From contig CAVRYJ010000045.1 in the NCBI GenBank assembly GCA_963725425.1, positions 558,001 through 622,000 on the forward strand: a DNA stretch of 64,000 bases, in the 5' to 3' direction. Shown here piece after piece: positions 27,236 to 36,670 of this stretch (positions are counted from its first letter, which is position 1; each line of letters starts with the position of its first letter). The DNA is from Clostridium_I sp963725425. GTDB lineage: Bacteria > Bacillota > Clostridia > Clostridiales > Clostridiaceae. The position numbers were made by a program, and so were the translations under genes. Below the pieces are notes generated by a model. The model was given only the letters and a program-made list of their open reading frames with translations. It had not been told where the DNA came from and did not search any database.

Positions 27236-27403
27236 TTTTAATACCTCACTTCATCTATGAATTTTTAGGTTGGTGATTAGAAAACTGTATTATTTCTATT
27301 TCTGAACTTATTAATGTAAAAGGTAAAGGCAAGAAATCGATTCTATTAGAAAATCTCAGAGTAAGCATCTGTATTTTTAGAGTTTAGGCATCTGAAAATA
27401 AAT

Positions 27404-27646
27404 AACAAGTCAAAGATTCTGAGGATATTTTGCGGTAGGCGAGGAGCCATTACCTGCGCAAGCGTTGGATATGTAATGGTTATGCAAGGCGTTGCATACC
27501 ATAAACAGAGTTCTTTGTTTCAGGTGGAGTTTTTAGGCCGTAGGTCATCCATCTGAAACTTAGAAATGGTTATCCAGTGACTGCCATCTTCCACTTAATA
27601 GAAGATGGTAGTCATCGGACAAAATAGACCAGAATACTGACTTGTT
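27404..27646 (+). ncRNA. Candidate multi-branched structured RNA (about 243 nt)
   Basis: In the 660-bp gap between divergent pectin genes, a GC-richer block folds into many helices. Closing stems are AACAAGTCA (27404-27412) with TGACTTGTT (27638-27646) and ATTCTG (27416) with CAGAAT (27630). Inner hairpins are CCATTAC/GTAATGG, TATGCAA-GGCG-TTGCATA, an 11-bp stem GTTTCAGGTGG (27517) with CCATCTGAAAC (27549), and a 14-bp stem TGACTGCCATCTTC (27578) with GAAGATGGTAGTCA (27601). Some pairs are G-U. T-rich sequence follows the closing stem on the plus strand, so I assign that strand. No convincing coding frame crosses it. The class is not identified; the flanks 27236-27403 show no other feature. 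Confidence 0.6.
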
Positions 27647-27759
27647 TTTTCTTTGATGATGACTTAATGCGCTAAAGTCAAATTACATAAAATACACTTT
27701 ACTACAGTATTACCAAAATTACAATGAAATCAACTAATTTTCCTCCAATAAAATTAAAT

Positions 27760-27839
27760 TGTTAACGTTTGCAGATTAGTGTTGATTTTGTTTATGATAG
27801 TGTATATACTAATATTGTCTGATAATGTTAACGATTCCA
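27760..27839 (+). promoter_or_regulatory. Pectinesterase promoter flanked by two LacI-family (cre/KdgR-like) operators
   Basis: TTGATT (27782-27787), 17 bp, TATACT (27805-27810). TGTTAACGTTTGCA (27760-27773) lies before it and TGTTAACGATTCCA (27826-27839) just after the start of transcription, 66 bp apart. Both resemble the LacI-family consensus TGNNANCGNTNNCA. Loop-type repression by a pectin or catabolite regulator is inferred. Confidence 0.65.
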
Positions 27840-27895
27840 GATATAACTCGTTTTACAAATAACTTATATAAATCTATACTTATGGGGGTAATAAA

Positions 27896-29035
27896 ATGAA
27901 AAAAAAATCTGTTATTGCTTTACTGCTAGTTACATGTGTTGTTTCTTTTATATTTGCAGGATGTGGTTCGGAAAAAGTCGCAACCAAAGCCAATTACAAT
28001 CTTGTAGTTGATGGAAAATTTACAGGGACAAATGGCGAAAAAGTTGATGGAATTCCAACTTATAAAACAGTTACAGCAGCTTTAGCAAAAGCTCCAAAAG
28101 CATCAAAAACTCAATATGTAATATTCATAAAGTCAGGAAAATATCATGAAAAAATCACTGTTGACAAACCCAATATTACATTTATGGGTGAAGATATGAA
28201 TAAAACAAAACTCACCTATGATGTAGCAAATTCAACGAAAAAACCTGATGGTACAATTTACGGAACATTTGATTCTGCTAGTTGTTCTGTTATTGCTGAA
28301 AACTTTAAAGCAGAAAATTTAACTTTTGAAAATGCTTTCGATTATCCTAAAAATAAAGCAAAAGCAAATACAGATCCTACAAAACTTGCTAATCCTCAAG
28401 CAGTAGCACTTAAGTTTGATAAAGGCAATAATCATGCTTATATTAAAGATTGTAAAATCACAGGATATCAAGATACATTGTATTCTAATTCCGGAAATGA
28501 ATATTTTACAAACTGCGATATCTCTGGATGTATTGATTTTATCTTTGGTGCTGGACAAGCTTATTTCAACAAGTGTAACATAATATCTTTAGATTTGGGT
28601 AGCAGTACAGATAATGGTTATCTAACTGCACCTAGTACAAGTATAAAAAATAAATATGGATTTGTTTTTTATACTTGCAACCTAAAAAAAGGAAATGCTA
28701 AAATGAAAAACAATACTGTTTCACTAGGTCGACCATGGCACCCTACAACATTATTTGCAAATGGAGTTAAAGAAGCTGATCCAGATGCAATAGGTAGTTC
28801 AATTTATATAGATTGCAATATGGGCTCGCAAATTACTAAAGTTGGATGGCATGAGATGTCCGGAAAAGACAAAAATGGCAATGTAATTTGGTTTACTCCT
28901 GAAAATTCTAGATTTTATGAATATGGTAGTAAAGGACCTGGAGCAATTAAAAATTCTTCAAGAAAATTGCTTTCAAAAGAAGATGCCCAAAATGCTACTG
29001 AGAAAAATGTTTTAAATGGCTGGAACCCACAATAA
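27896..29035 (+). CDS. Pectinesterase lipoprotein (CE8), copy A
   Basis: A 379-residue secreted lipoprotein: signal peptide with lipobox FAGC, so it is anchored to the outer face of the membrane. The right-handed beta-helix carries the CE8 motifs GYQDTLY, GCIDFIFGAG (catalytic Asp) and LGRPWHP. It removes methyl groups from pectin so that polygalacturonase can cut. ATG follows GGGGGTAA. Two LacI-type operators control the promoter. The first codons and the last 130 bp are nearly identical to copy B, 45 bp downstream. Confidence 0.92.
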   Translation: MKKKSVIALLLVTCVVSFIFAGCGSEKVATKANYNLVVDGKFTGTNGEKVDGIPTYKTVTAALAKAPKASKTQYVIFIKSGKYHEKITVDKPNITFMGEDMNKTKLTYDVANSTKKPDGTIYGTFDSASCSVIAENFKAENLTFENAFDYPKNKAKANTDPTKLANPQAVALKFDKGNNHAYIKDCKITGYQDTLYSNSGNEYFTNCDISGCIDFIFGAGQAYFNKCNIISLDLGSSTDNGYLTAPSTSIKNKYGFVFYTCNLKKGNAKMKNNTVSLGRPWHPTTLFANGVKEADPDAIGSSIYIDCNMGSQITKVGWHEMSGKDKNGNVIWFTPENSRFYEYGSKGPGAIKNSSRKLLSKEDAQNATEKNVLNGWNPQ

Positions 29036-29080
29036 AAGGTTATCTAATTTAAAAATCAATATATATATGGAGGTAACAAA

Positions 29081-30193
29081 ATGAAAAAAAAATCTGTTGT
29101 TGCTTTACTGATAGTTACATGTGTTGCGTCTTTTATGCTTGCAGGATGTGGTTCCCGAAAAGTTGCAACCAAAAGCAATTACAATATTGTAGTTGATGGA
29201 AAATTCACAGGGGCAAATGGTGAAAAAGTTGATGGAATTCCAACTTATAAAACAGTAACTTCTGCACTTTCTAAGGCACCAAAAGCTTCAAAAAACAATT
29301 TTGTCATATATATAAAAAATGGCATATATCATGAAAAAATAACTATTGATAAACCTCATATAAGTATTGTAGGGGAAAGTATAGATAAAACAAAACTAAC
29401 ATATGGGGTGGCCAATTCAACTAAAAAACCTGACGGTACTCCTTATGGTACTTATGATTCTGCAAGTGTGTCAGTTGTTGCACCTAATTTTAGCGCTGAA
29501 AATTTAACTATAGAAAATTCTTTCGATTATCCTAAAAATAGAGCTAAAGCTGCCAATGATTCCACAAAGTTACCAAATCCACAAGCAGTGGCTTTAAAGC
29601 TAGATAAAGCTAGCGATAAGGCATATATTAAAAACTGCAGAATAACAGGATATCAAGACACATTATACGCTAATACAGGAACAGAATATTTCACAAATTG
29701 TTATATATCAGGCTGCACAGATTTTATTTTTGGTGCAGGACAAGCATTTTTTAAAGCTTGTAACATTGTATCTATGGATATGAAAAGACCATCAAATAAT
29801 GGATATATAACTGCTGCTAGTACAAATATATCAAAAAAATATGGATTTGTTTTCTATAAATGCAATGTAAAAAGACAAACTAATAAAATGGCTGCGAATT
29901 CTGTTGCACTTGGAAGACCATGGCACCCTTACGCTGATCCAGATGCAATAGGAAGTGTTATTTATATTGATTGTTCTTTAGATTCACACATCATCACTAA
30001 TGGATGGGATAAGATGTCCAGTAAAAATAACAGTGGTACTGTATTTTGGTATACTCCTGAAAATTCTAGATTTTATGAATACGACAATAAAGGACCTGGA
30101 GCAATTAAAAATTCTTCAAGAAAATTGCTTTCAAAGGAAGATGCCAAAAATGCTACTGAGGAAAATGTTTTAAATGGCTGGAATCCACAATAA
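29081..30193 (+). CDS. Pectinesterase lipoprotein (CE8), copy B
   Basis: A 370-residue paralogue of the preceding gene: lipobox LAGC, GYQDTLY, GCTDFIFGAG and LGRPWHP. It lacks a short segment after the GRPW motif present in copy A. It lies 45 bp after copy A with its own AGGAGG-type site (GGAGGTAAC) and no promoter visible between, so the two are probably one transcript ending at the palindrome 30194-30245. The pair arose by tandem duplication. Confidence 0.92.
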   Translation: MKKKSVVALLIVTCVASFMLAGCGSRKVATKSNYNIVVDGKFTGANGEKVDGIPTYKTVTSALSKAPKASKNNFVIYIKNGIYHEKITIDKPHISIVGESIDKTKLTYGVANSTKKPDGTPYGTYDSASVSVVAPNFSAENLTIENSFDYPKNRAKAANDSTKLPNPQAVALKLDKASDKAYIKNCRITGYQDTLYANTGTEYFTNCYISGCTDFIFGAGQAFFKACNIVSMDMKRPSNNGYITAASTNISKKYGFVFYKCNVKRQTNKMAANSVALGRPWHPYADPDAIGSVIYIDCSLDSHIITNGWDKMSSKNNSGTVFWYTPENSRFYEYDNKGPGAIKNSSRKLLSKEDAKNATEENVLNGWNPQ

Positions 30194-30245
30194 AAAAAGG
30201 CTGTACTATAGTAGAAATTAATTTCTACTATAGTACAGCCTTTTT
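30194..30245 (+). terminator. Perfect 52-bp palindromic terminator
   Basis: A fully self-complementary 52-bp sequence centred at 30219/30220, AAAAAGGCTGTACTATAG on the left and CTATAGTACAGCCTTTTT on the right. It starts within a base of the pectinesterase stop and ends in TTTTT. Confidence 0.85.
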
Positions 30246-30279
30246 ACTGAAAAAATATAAAAAGCTGATTAATTCAAAT

Positions 30280-30318
30280 TGTTCACGTTTGCACTGGGTA
30301 TTTTAATTATGTTACAAT
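30280..30318 (+). promoter_or_regulatory. MATE promoter overlapped by a LacI-type operator
   Basis: TGTTCACGTTTGCA (30280-30293) differs by one base from the operator at 27760 and overlaps the -35 TTGCAC (30289-30294). An 18-bp spacer leads to TACAAT (30313-30318). The same regulator may repress both units. Confidence 0.55.
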
Positions 30319-30367
30319 AATGTATATGTATATATTTTTATTAAAAGATAGGATGGTGACTTTAACT

Positions 30368-31717
30368 TTGATAACAGATATGACAAAGGGTAGCATTCCT
30401 AAACATCTAGTTGGTTTTGCTATGCCTTTAATACTAGGAAATTTTTTTCAATTAACTTATAACGCAGCGGATTCTATTATAGTAGGAAGGTTCGTAGGTA
30501 CAAATGCATTGGCAGCAGTTGGTACTGCAAATCCAATTATGAATATTGTAATGTTTTTTATCATAGGAATCTGCATGGGTGCTTCAGTTTTGATGAGTCA
30601 ATATTTTGGTGAAGGAAACATAAAAAAACTTAAAAGAGAAGTTTCTACAACTATGATAGGAGGGTTTATTTTTACAGTAATTCTTATAATTGTTTGCATA
30701 ATTATGACTAAACCAATCTTAGAGCTAATTAGAACGCCCAAGGTAATACTTCCTGAAGCCTCAAATTATCTTAGAATTATATTTTGTGGACTTGTATTTA
30801 CATTTTTATATAATGTTTATGCTGCAACACTTAGGAGTATTGGGGACTCAAAAATACCTTTAATATTTTTAATTATTTCTTCGGTTTTAAATGTAGTAAT
30901 GGATATAATTTTTGTAGTTTATTTTAAGTGGGGGGTTTCTGGAGCAGCACTTGCCACTGTTACAGCGGAAATGGTTTCAAGTGTACTTTGTATTTCCTAT
31001 GCTTATATTAAAGTACCAATGCTACGTTTTTCAAGAAAAGAGATTGTGCTAGACAAAGTTTTACTCCGAACTACAATTAGTTATAGCTGGGTAACAGCTA
31101 TGCAGCAAACCTGTCTTTATGTTGGAAAAGTTTTAGTTCAAGGTGCTGTTAATCCACTTGGCATAGAGGCAATTGCAACTTTTAATGCTGTAAATCGTGT
31201 AGATGATTTTGCTTTTACACCACAGCAAAGCATTAGTAGTGGAATGACCACGTTTTTGGCGCAAAATAGAGGAGCTAAAAAACTTGATCGTTTGAAAAAA
31301 GGGTTTTGGACTGGAATGAAAATTGAAACTTTATATTGGTGTATAATTGTAGGTATAGTTTACTTTGGAGCACCTCATATAATGCATCTTTTTGTTTCAG
31401 ATGCAAATTCAAAAGTTGTATTGCTCGGTGTGAAATATCTTGAAATGATGGCATTTTTTTATTTCCTTCCAGGTTGTACGAATGGAATACAAGGATATTT
31501 CAGGGGACTTGGAGATTTAAAAATTACATTAAGGTCAACTTTTATACAAATAGTTGGACGCGTAATATTTGCATATATACTAGCACCTAAATTTGGTATT
31601 GTAGGAATTGCATTAAGCTGTTTAGCTGGTTGGATTGTTATGCTTGCTTATGAAGTGCCATTTTGTGTTAAAGAATTAAAAAAAACAAAAGGTATTAATA
31701 GTGAAAGTATTGTATAA
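30368..31717 (+). CDS. MATE family efflux transporter
   Basis: A membrane antiporter of about 449 residues with 12 hydrophobic helices. The DMTKGSIPKHLVGFAMPL start and QLTYNAADSIIVGRFVG are typical of clostridial MATE proteins. It exports cationic drugs or metabolites using sodium or proton gradients. The open frame begins at 30320, but that ATG falls within the promoter region; TTG 30368 with AGGATGG upstream is the better start. The overlapping LacI-type operator links it to the pectinesterase unit, so a sugar-derived substrate is possible. Confidence 0.85.
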   Translation: MITDMTKGSIPKHLVGFAMPLILGNFFQLTYNAADSIIVGRFVGTNALAAVGTANPIMNIVMFFIIGICMGASVLMSQYFGEGNIKKLKREVSTTMIGGFIFTVILIIVCIIMTKPILELIRTPKVILPEASNYLRIIFCGLVFTFLYNVYAATLRSIGDSKIPLIFLIISSVLNVVMDIIFVVYFKWGVSGAALATVTAEMVSSVLCISYAYIKVPMLRFSRKEIVLDKVLLRTTISYSWVTAMQQTCLYVGKVLVQGAVNPLGIEAIATFNAVNRVDDFAFTPQQSISSGMTTFLAQNRGAKKLDRLKKGFWTGMKIETLYWCIIVGIVYFGAPHIMHLFVSDANSKVVLLGVKYLEMMAFFYFLPGCTNGIQGYFRGLGDLKITLRSTFIQIVGRVIFAYILAPKFGIVGIALSCLAGWIVMLAYEVPFCVKELKKTKGINSESIV

Positions 31718-31748
31718 TGAAAGTATATATGGAAGGAGATACTAATTA

Positions 31749-33517
31749 ATGGATTTGACATGAAATTTAGATAAAATATATACTTCCTTTGATTCTGAAA
31801 AATTCAAAGATGATATGAAGCAACTTAAAAGATATATAGTTGATATAAATGAATTAGATATAGATAATTGCAAAAATGATAAGGAATCTTCTTATAAAAT
31901 TCAAGAATTTTTAAGCATTAATAATGAATACAAAAGATTATATATAATGTTATATTCTTATGCATATTTAATTGTGAATGCTGATTTTGAGAACGTGGAA
32001 GCTATTAATGTTTTAGATGATATTGAAAATAAAAATTCTGACATTACTGAAGCTTCTGTAAAATTTAGTAGGTGGCTTAGGAATATTAAAAATTTAGATA
32101 AAATAATAGAAGGGTCATCATATCTTTTTGGGCATAAATTCTATCTTAAAGAACTTTTGCTAAAATCAAGATATTTATTGAGCGAAAAGGAAGAAGTTAT
32201 TATTTCTAAGATGCAAAGCACAGGTTCAAAAGCTTGGGAAAAACTTTATATGGAGCTAATTGCTACAACAACAACGGATATTTCTATTAATGTGGTAGCA
32301 GAAAAATTAACGCTTTCGGAGATTAGGAATATAGCTTATGAAAAAGATGGTTTATTAAGAAAAAAAGCTTATTATTCAGAGGCGAATTTGTGTAAAAGAA
32401 TATCACAAGTTTGCTGTACATGTTTAAATGGAATTAGTGGGGAAGCTCTTACCATTTATGAAATGAGAGGTTACAAATCACCATTAGAGAAAGTGCTTCT
32501 AGAATCAAGAATGGATTTTGAAACTTTAAATGTTATGGTTTCAGCAATAAGAGAAAGCTTACCCATGTTCCATAAATATTTTTGTAAAAAGGCTGAGTTA
32601 TTAGGACATAATTCTAAACTTCATTTTTATGATATTTATGCCCCTGTTGGTGATAGTAAAAAGAAACTATCATATATGGATGCTAAAAATTTAATAGTAG
32701 CTAGTTTTAAAACTTTTAGTGAAAAAATGTCTTGTTTTGCAAAAAAGCTTTTGAAAATAAGTGGATTGATGCAGAGTCAAGAAAAGATAAAAGTAATTTT
32801 GGATTATCAGTAGATATTTTTCCAATAAAAGAGAGTCGTATAATTACTAACTTTAGCGGAAATTATATTGATGTAACTGTAATAGCACATGAGCTTGGAC
32901 ATGCATATCATAGTTCGAACCTTTTTAGTGAAAGTATGCTAAACACAGATTATCCAACACCTATTGCAGAAACAGCTTCAATATTTTGTGAAACAATAGT
33001 AAATAATGAATTACTAAAAACACTGCCAAGTAATGAGGCATTAGTAATTTTAGAGAGAAGTATTTCTGATGCAGCATACTATATTGTGGATTTTTATGGT
33101 AGATATTTATTCGAAAATGAATTATTTAAAAGAAGGAAATCTGGCCCATTGTCTTGTGAACAATTAAACGAATTAATGGTCAATTGTATGGGAAAGGCTT
33201 ATGGTGGTAGCATTGAAAGTGAAACTATCCATCCTTATATGTGGATGAATAAAGTTGGATATTTTATGTCTGGTAATGAGTTTTTAAACTTTCCATATTC
33301 TTTTGGAGTTCTCTTTTCAAAAGGGTTGTATGCTGAATATATAAAAAGAGGACAAGGATTTGCTGAAGAATATGATGAGTTTTTAAGTGAAACAAGCAAA
33401 AACAATATTGTTGATATTGCAAAAATAATGAATATAGATGTTCATTCCACAGAATTTTGGACAAATTCCTTGAAAATAATCGAAAAAGATATTGAGAAAT
33501 TTATAAGTATAAAATAA
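31749..33517 (+). pseudogene. pepF: Oligoendopeptidase F (M3B), with an early TGA and a frameshift
   Basis: ATG 31749 follows GGAAGGAGA. Codon 5 is TGA (31761) where PepF proteins have Trp (the MDLT-stop-NLDKIYTSF context). The frame then runs to about 32741, where a run of six A needs one more A to continue into AFENKWIDAESRKDKSNFGL. The zinc-protease motif is AHELGHAYHS, and YMWMNKVGYF follows. Restored, it is about 589 residues, normal for PepF, a cytosolic peptidase that trims oligopeptides. An in-frame later start, ATG 31815, could give a shortened N-terminus, but the frameshift would still remove the active site. Confidence 0.82.
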
Positions 33518-33699
33518 TTATATTCGAATAACTTGCTTTTTGTATTATTATATGTTATTATATGAATGACTTAAATTTAGTAGTAAATAATGAAACACAA
33601 ATATATTTCAATTAGTACTATTTATAGTATGTTGATATCGAGATCTTATTAGTGAATTGTTACAATGAGTTTAAGAATAAAGCTTCGGAGGTACACATT

Positions 33700-33900
33700 A
33701 TGAATGGTACAGTAAAATGGTTTAATGCAGAAAAAGGATTTGGATTTATTACAGGAGAGGACGGAAATGACGTTTTCGCTCATTTTTCACAAATAAACTC
33801 AGAGGGTTATAAATCCCTTGATGAAGGACAAAAAGTTACTTATGACGTAGTTGAAGGTCAAAAGGACCTCAAGCTGAAAATATTACAGTTGCTTAATTAG
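33700..33900 (+). CDS. Cold-shock protein (CspA family) with frameshifted C-terminus
   Basis: A 66-residue cold-shock domain protein with both RNA-binding motifs, KGFGFI (RNP1) and DVFAHFS (RNP2). It binds single-stranded RNA as a chaperone. ATG 33700 follows CGGAGG. The last residues (DLKLKILQLLN) do not look like the family. Adding one G at 33864 gives GPQAENITVA and a stop at about 33896, the usual ending, so a lost base is likely. A DEAD-box helicase follows 172 bp downstream, a common cold-response pairing. Confidence 0.88.
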   Translation: MNGTVKWFNAEKGFGFITGEDGNDVFAHFSQINSEGYKSLDEGQKVTYDVVEGQKDLKLKILQLLN

Positions 33901-33917
33901 TTATTTAATTAATATTT

Positions 33918-33948
33918 ACCCCTTGAATATTTATTATATTTAAGGGGT
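33918..33948 (+). terminator. Terminator after the cold-shock gene
   Basis: ACCCCTTGAATAT (33918-33930) pairs with ATATTTAAGGGGT (33936-33948, one mismatch), followed by TTTTT. Confidence 0.8.
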
Positions 33949-34072
33949 TTTTAGTTGCTTAAAAATATATTTTAAGTTAAAGAAATGAAGCATAAAAAAA
34001 TAAAGAACATAGCAGTTGATTTAAGTAATGGAAATAAATTACACAATTGACAAATGCTTAAGAGGAGAAAAA

Positions 34073-35335
34073 ATGTTATTTGAAAATTTAAATATTATAG
34101 AACCTATTTTGAAAGCTATAAAAGATTATGGCTATACAAGTCCTACTCCTATTCAGGAACAAACTATTCCAGCATTACTTGAAGGACATGACGTAGAAGG
34201 TTGCGCACAGACAGGTACAGGAAAAACAGCAGCTTTTGCGATACCTACATTACAACTTCTTTGTAATGACCAAACATTTAAAAAGGGAAATAGAAGTATT
34301 AAAGCATTAGTATTAGCTCCAACTAGAGAATTAGCCATCCAAATTGGAGAAAGCTTTACAGCATATGGTAAATACACTGGACTAAAAAATACTACTATTT
34401 TTGGTGGCGTTTCACAAGGATCACAGGTAAGGGCATTAAGATCAGGAGTGGATATTTTAATAGCAACACCAGGTAGGCTTCTTGATTTAATTCAGCAAAA
34501 ATATATAAATCTACAACATATTGAGATCTTTGTGCTTGATGAGGCAGACAGAATGCTTGATATGGGAATGGGGCACGATGTAAAAAGAATTATAGCAAAA
34601 CTTCCTAAGGATAGGCAGTCAATGTTATTTTCTGCAACTATGCCTGATAGTATTTCAAAATTAATGGATTCAATTCTCATAAAACCTGTAAAGGTAGAGG
34701 TTATTCCTGATGCTTTAGCTATTGATACTATTAAGCAATCAGTATTTTTCGTTGAAAAGAGCAATAAAAAAGCTTTGCTTATTCACTTATTAGAGGATAA
34801 ATCTTTTGATTCAGTTCTTGTATTTTCTAGAACTAAACATGGTGCAAATAAAATAACCGATGAACTTGCTAAAGTGGGAATAGAATCTCAAGCCATTCAT
34901 GGCAATAAGTCACAAAATGCAAGGCAGCTTGCTTTAAGTAATTTTAAGGAAAAGAAAATAAGAGTTTTAGTCGCTACGGATATAGCTGCAAGAGGTATTG
35001 ATGTAGATGACTTGTCCCTTGTAATAAATTTCGATTTACCAGATGTACCTGAAACTTATGTTCATAGAATTGGACGTACAGGAAGAGCAGGAGCTGAGGG
35101 AGTTGCATTTTCATTTTGTGATCAGGATGAAAAAGAATGTCTTAGAGATATTGAAAAACTTATGGAAAAATCAATACCAGTGAATGAAGATCATCCTTAT
35201 CCTATAAGTAAATCAAGTATTGTTACAAATACTTTGGGTGCTTCGGAAAATAAAAATGGTAGAAAAAAAGAGTATGCAAAGAAACCACGTCCAAATAGTT
35301 ATTTTAGGAAAAATAAAAAAATAGCCAATAAATAA
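34073..35335 (+). CDS. DEAD-box RNA helicase (RhlE-like)
   Basis: A 420-residue ATP-dependent RNA helicase. Motifs in order are PTPIQEQTIP (Q motif), AQTGTGKTA, PTRELA, TPGR, DEAD, SAT, the HRIGRTGRAG motif VI, and a basic tail rich in Lys and Arg for RNA binding. The short tail suggests RhlE rather than CshA or DbpA. I choose ATG 34073 because AGAGGAG lies 8 nt upstream; the open frame starts 15 codons earlier. It likely helps unwind structured RNA in the cold, next to the cold-shock protein. Confidence 0.92.
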   Translation: MLFENLNIIEPILKAIKDYGYTSPTPIQEQTIPALLEGHDVEGCAQTGTGKTAAFAIPTLQLLCNDQTFKKGNRSIKALVLAPTRELAIQIGESFTAYGKYTGLKNTTIFGGVSQGSQVRALRSGVDILIATPGRLLDLIQQKYINLQHIEIFVLDEADRMLDMGMGHDVKRIIAKLPKDRQSMLFSATMPDSISKLMDSILIKPVKVEVIPDALAIDTIKQSVFFVEKSNKKALLIHLLEDKSFDSVLVFSRTKHGANKITDELAKVGIESQAIHGNKSQNARQLALSNFKEKKIRVLVATDIAARGIDVDDLSLVINFDLPDVPETYVHRIGRTGRAGAEGVAFSFCDQDEKECLRDIEKLMEKSIPVNEDHPYPISKSSIVTNTLGASENKNGRKKEYAKKPRPNSYFRKNKKIANK

Positions 35336-35348
35336 AATCAGTATATTA

Positions 35349-35401
35349 AAAACTAAGGTTCTTCCTAGGTAATATTTTCCTAGAAAGAGCCTTAGTTTTT
35401 A
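35349..35401 (+). terminator. Terminator after the helicase gene
   Basis: AAACTAAGG..CTTCCTAGG pairs with CCTAGAAAGAGCCTTAGTTT with small bulges, then a T-rich tail. Confidence 0.75.
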
Positions 35402-35581
35402 TATTTATACTTTATTCATAAGAATGGGATTAGAGTATAATAATTATAACAATAAATAAAAGTATATTAAAGATATTAATTCATTTGCTACCAGTAGAAA
35501 ACCATTATTTAATGGCTTTTATTTTAGATAACCAGTATAATATGAAGATGTAAAGGTTTAAACATAAAGGAAGGTGTAATT

Positions 35582-36499
35582 ATGAAAAAAATCAATATTG
35601 GAAATGGCGAAATAACTGCGTCCGAGATTTCGCTGGGTTGTATGAGAATTAATCAGCTTTCTAGTAGCGATGCAGCTAAGCTTATAAGCACTGCTTTAGA
35701 TGAGGAAATTGATTTTTTCGATCATGCGGATATATATGGTGATGGCAAATCAGAAGAGGTTTTTGCACAGGCTATGAAGACAACTTCTTATAGTAGAGAA
35801 AAATACATATTGCAGACAAAATGTGGCATAAGATCAGGGTACTTTGATTTTTCTAATGAACATATTTTAAACTCTGTAGATAACAGTTTGAAACGTTTGA
35901 ATACAGATTACATAGATGTACTATTACTTCATCGTCCAGATACACTTATGGAACCAGAGGATGTTGCAGAGGCTTTTACAAAGCTACATAGTAGTGGTAA
36001 AGTAAAATATTTTGGAGTGAGTAATCAAAAACCTATGCAAATTGAGTTACTTAATAAATATTTAAATCAAAAAATCATTATAAATCAACTGCAGTTTAGT
36101 ATAACTAATACAGGTATGATTGATTCTGGACTTAATGTAAATATGGAGATAAATCCTTCTATTGATAGAGATGGAAGCATTTTAGAATATTGTCGTCTTA
36201 AGGATATTACCATACAGGCATGGTCACCATTTCAGTATGGTATGTTTGCAGGAGTGTTTTTAGATAATGACAAATTTCCAGAACTAAACAATAAAATAAA
36301 TGAAATAGCAAAAATTAAAGGCGTAACAAATTCAGCAATTGCAGTAGCTTGGATTTTACGGCATCCTGCTAAAATTCAAACTATTGTAGGTACAACCAAG
36401 AGTAAGCGTTTGAAAGATATTTGTCAGGCTTCGAAGGTAGAATTAACAAGGAAGGAATGGTATGAAATATATATAGCGGCAGGTAATAAGCTTCCATGA
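35582..36499 (+). CDS. Aldo/keto reductase
   Basis: A 305-residue NADPH-dependent oxidoreductase with the AKR barrel. The catalytic Asp is in DFFDHADIYG and the catalytic Lys in YILQTKCG; the nucleotide-binding region is near VGTTKSKRLKDI. It resembles the YdhF branch. The substrate is unknown, probably small aldehydes or ketones. ATG follows AAGGAAGG. Monocistronic with its own terminator. Confidence 0.9.
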   Translation: MKKINIGNGEITASEISLGCMRINQLSSSDAAKLISTALDEEIDFFDHADIYGDGKSEEVFAQAMKTTSYSREKYILQTKCGIRSGYFDFSNEHILNSVDNSLKRLNTDYIDVLLLHRPDTLMEPEDVAEAFTKLHSSGKVKYFGVSNQKPMQIELLNKYLNQKIIINQLQFSITNTGMIDSGLNVNMEINPSIDRDGSILEYCRLKDITIQAWSPFQYGMFAGVFLDNDKFPELNNKINEIAKIKGVTNSAIAVAWILRHPAKIQTIVGTTKSKRLKDICQASKVELTRKEWYEIYIAAGNKLP

Positions 36500-36583
36500 A
36501 TAGGATCTGCTATGATTTGTAAAATTGTAGTCCACCTTTGAGTTTCTTATCAAAGATCAATAAATCATAAAGATAGAAATAAT

Positions 36584-36616
36584 AAAAGGTAGAGTAGTAT
36601 TTGGACTCTACCTTTT
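36584..36616 (+). terminator. Terminator after the aldo/keto reductase
   Basis: AAAAGGTAGAGT (36584-36595) pairs with ACTCTACCTTTT (36605-36616), then ATTTTTTT. Confidence 0.85.
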
Positions 36617-36670
36617 ATTTTTTTAAATAATATTTAGGCAAAAGAGAGTTTGTATAATTATATTTTATAA

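Noticed and set aside
30194..30245. The 52-bp palindrome as an insertion-sequence end
   Set aside because: It begins within a base of the pectinesterase stop, ends in a T-run and has no partner repeat; a terminator is sufficient.
31761..31763. TGA in pepF as selenocysteine or other recoding
   Set aside because: The residue is a conserved Trp in the family, no SECIS-like hairpin follows, and a later frameshift breaks the gene anyway.
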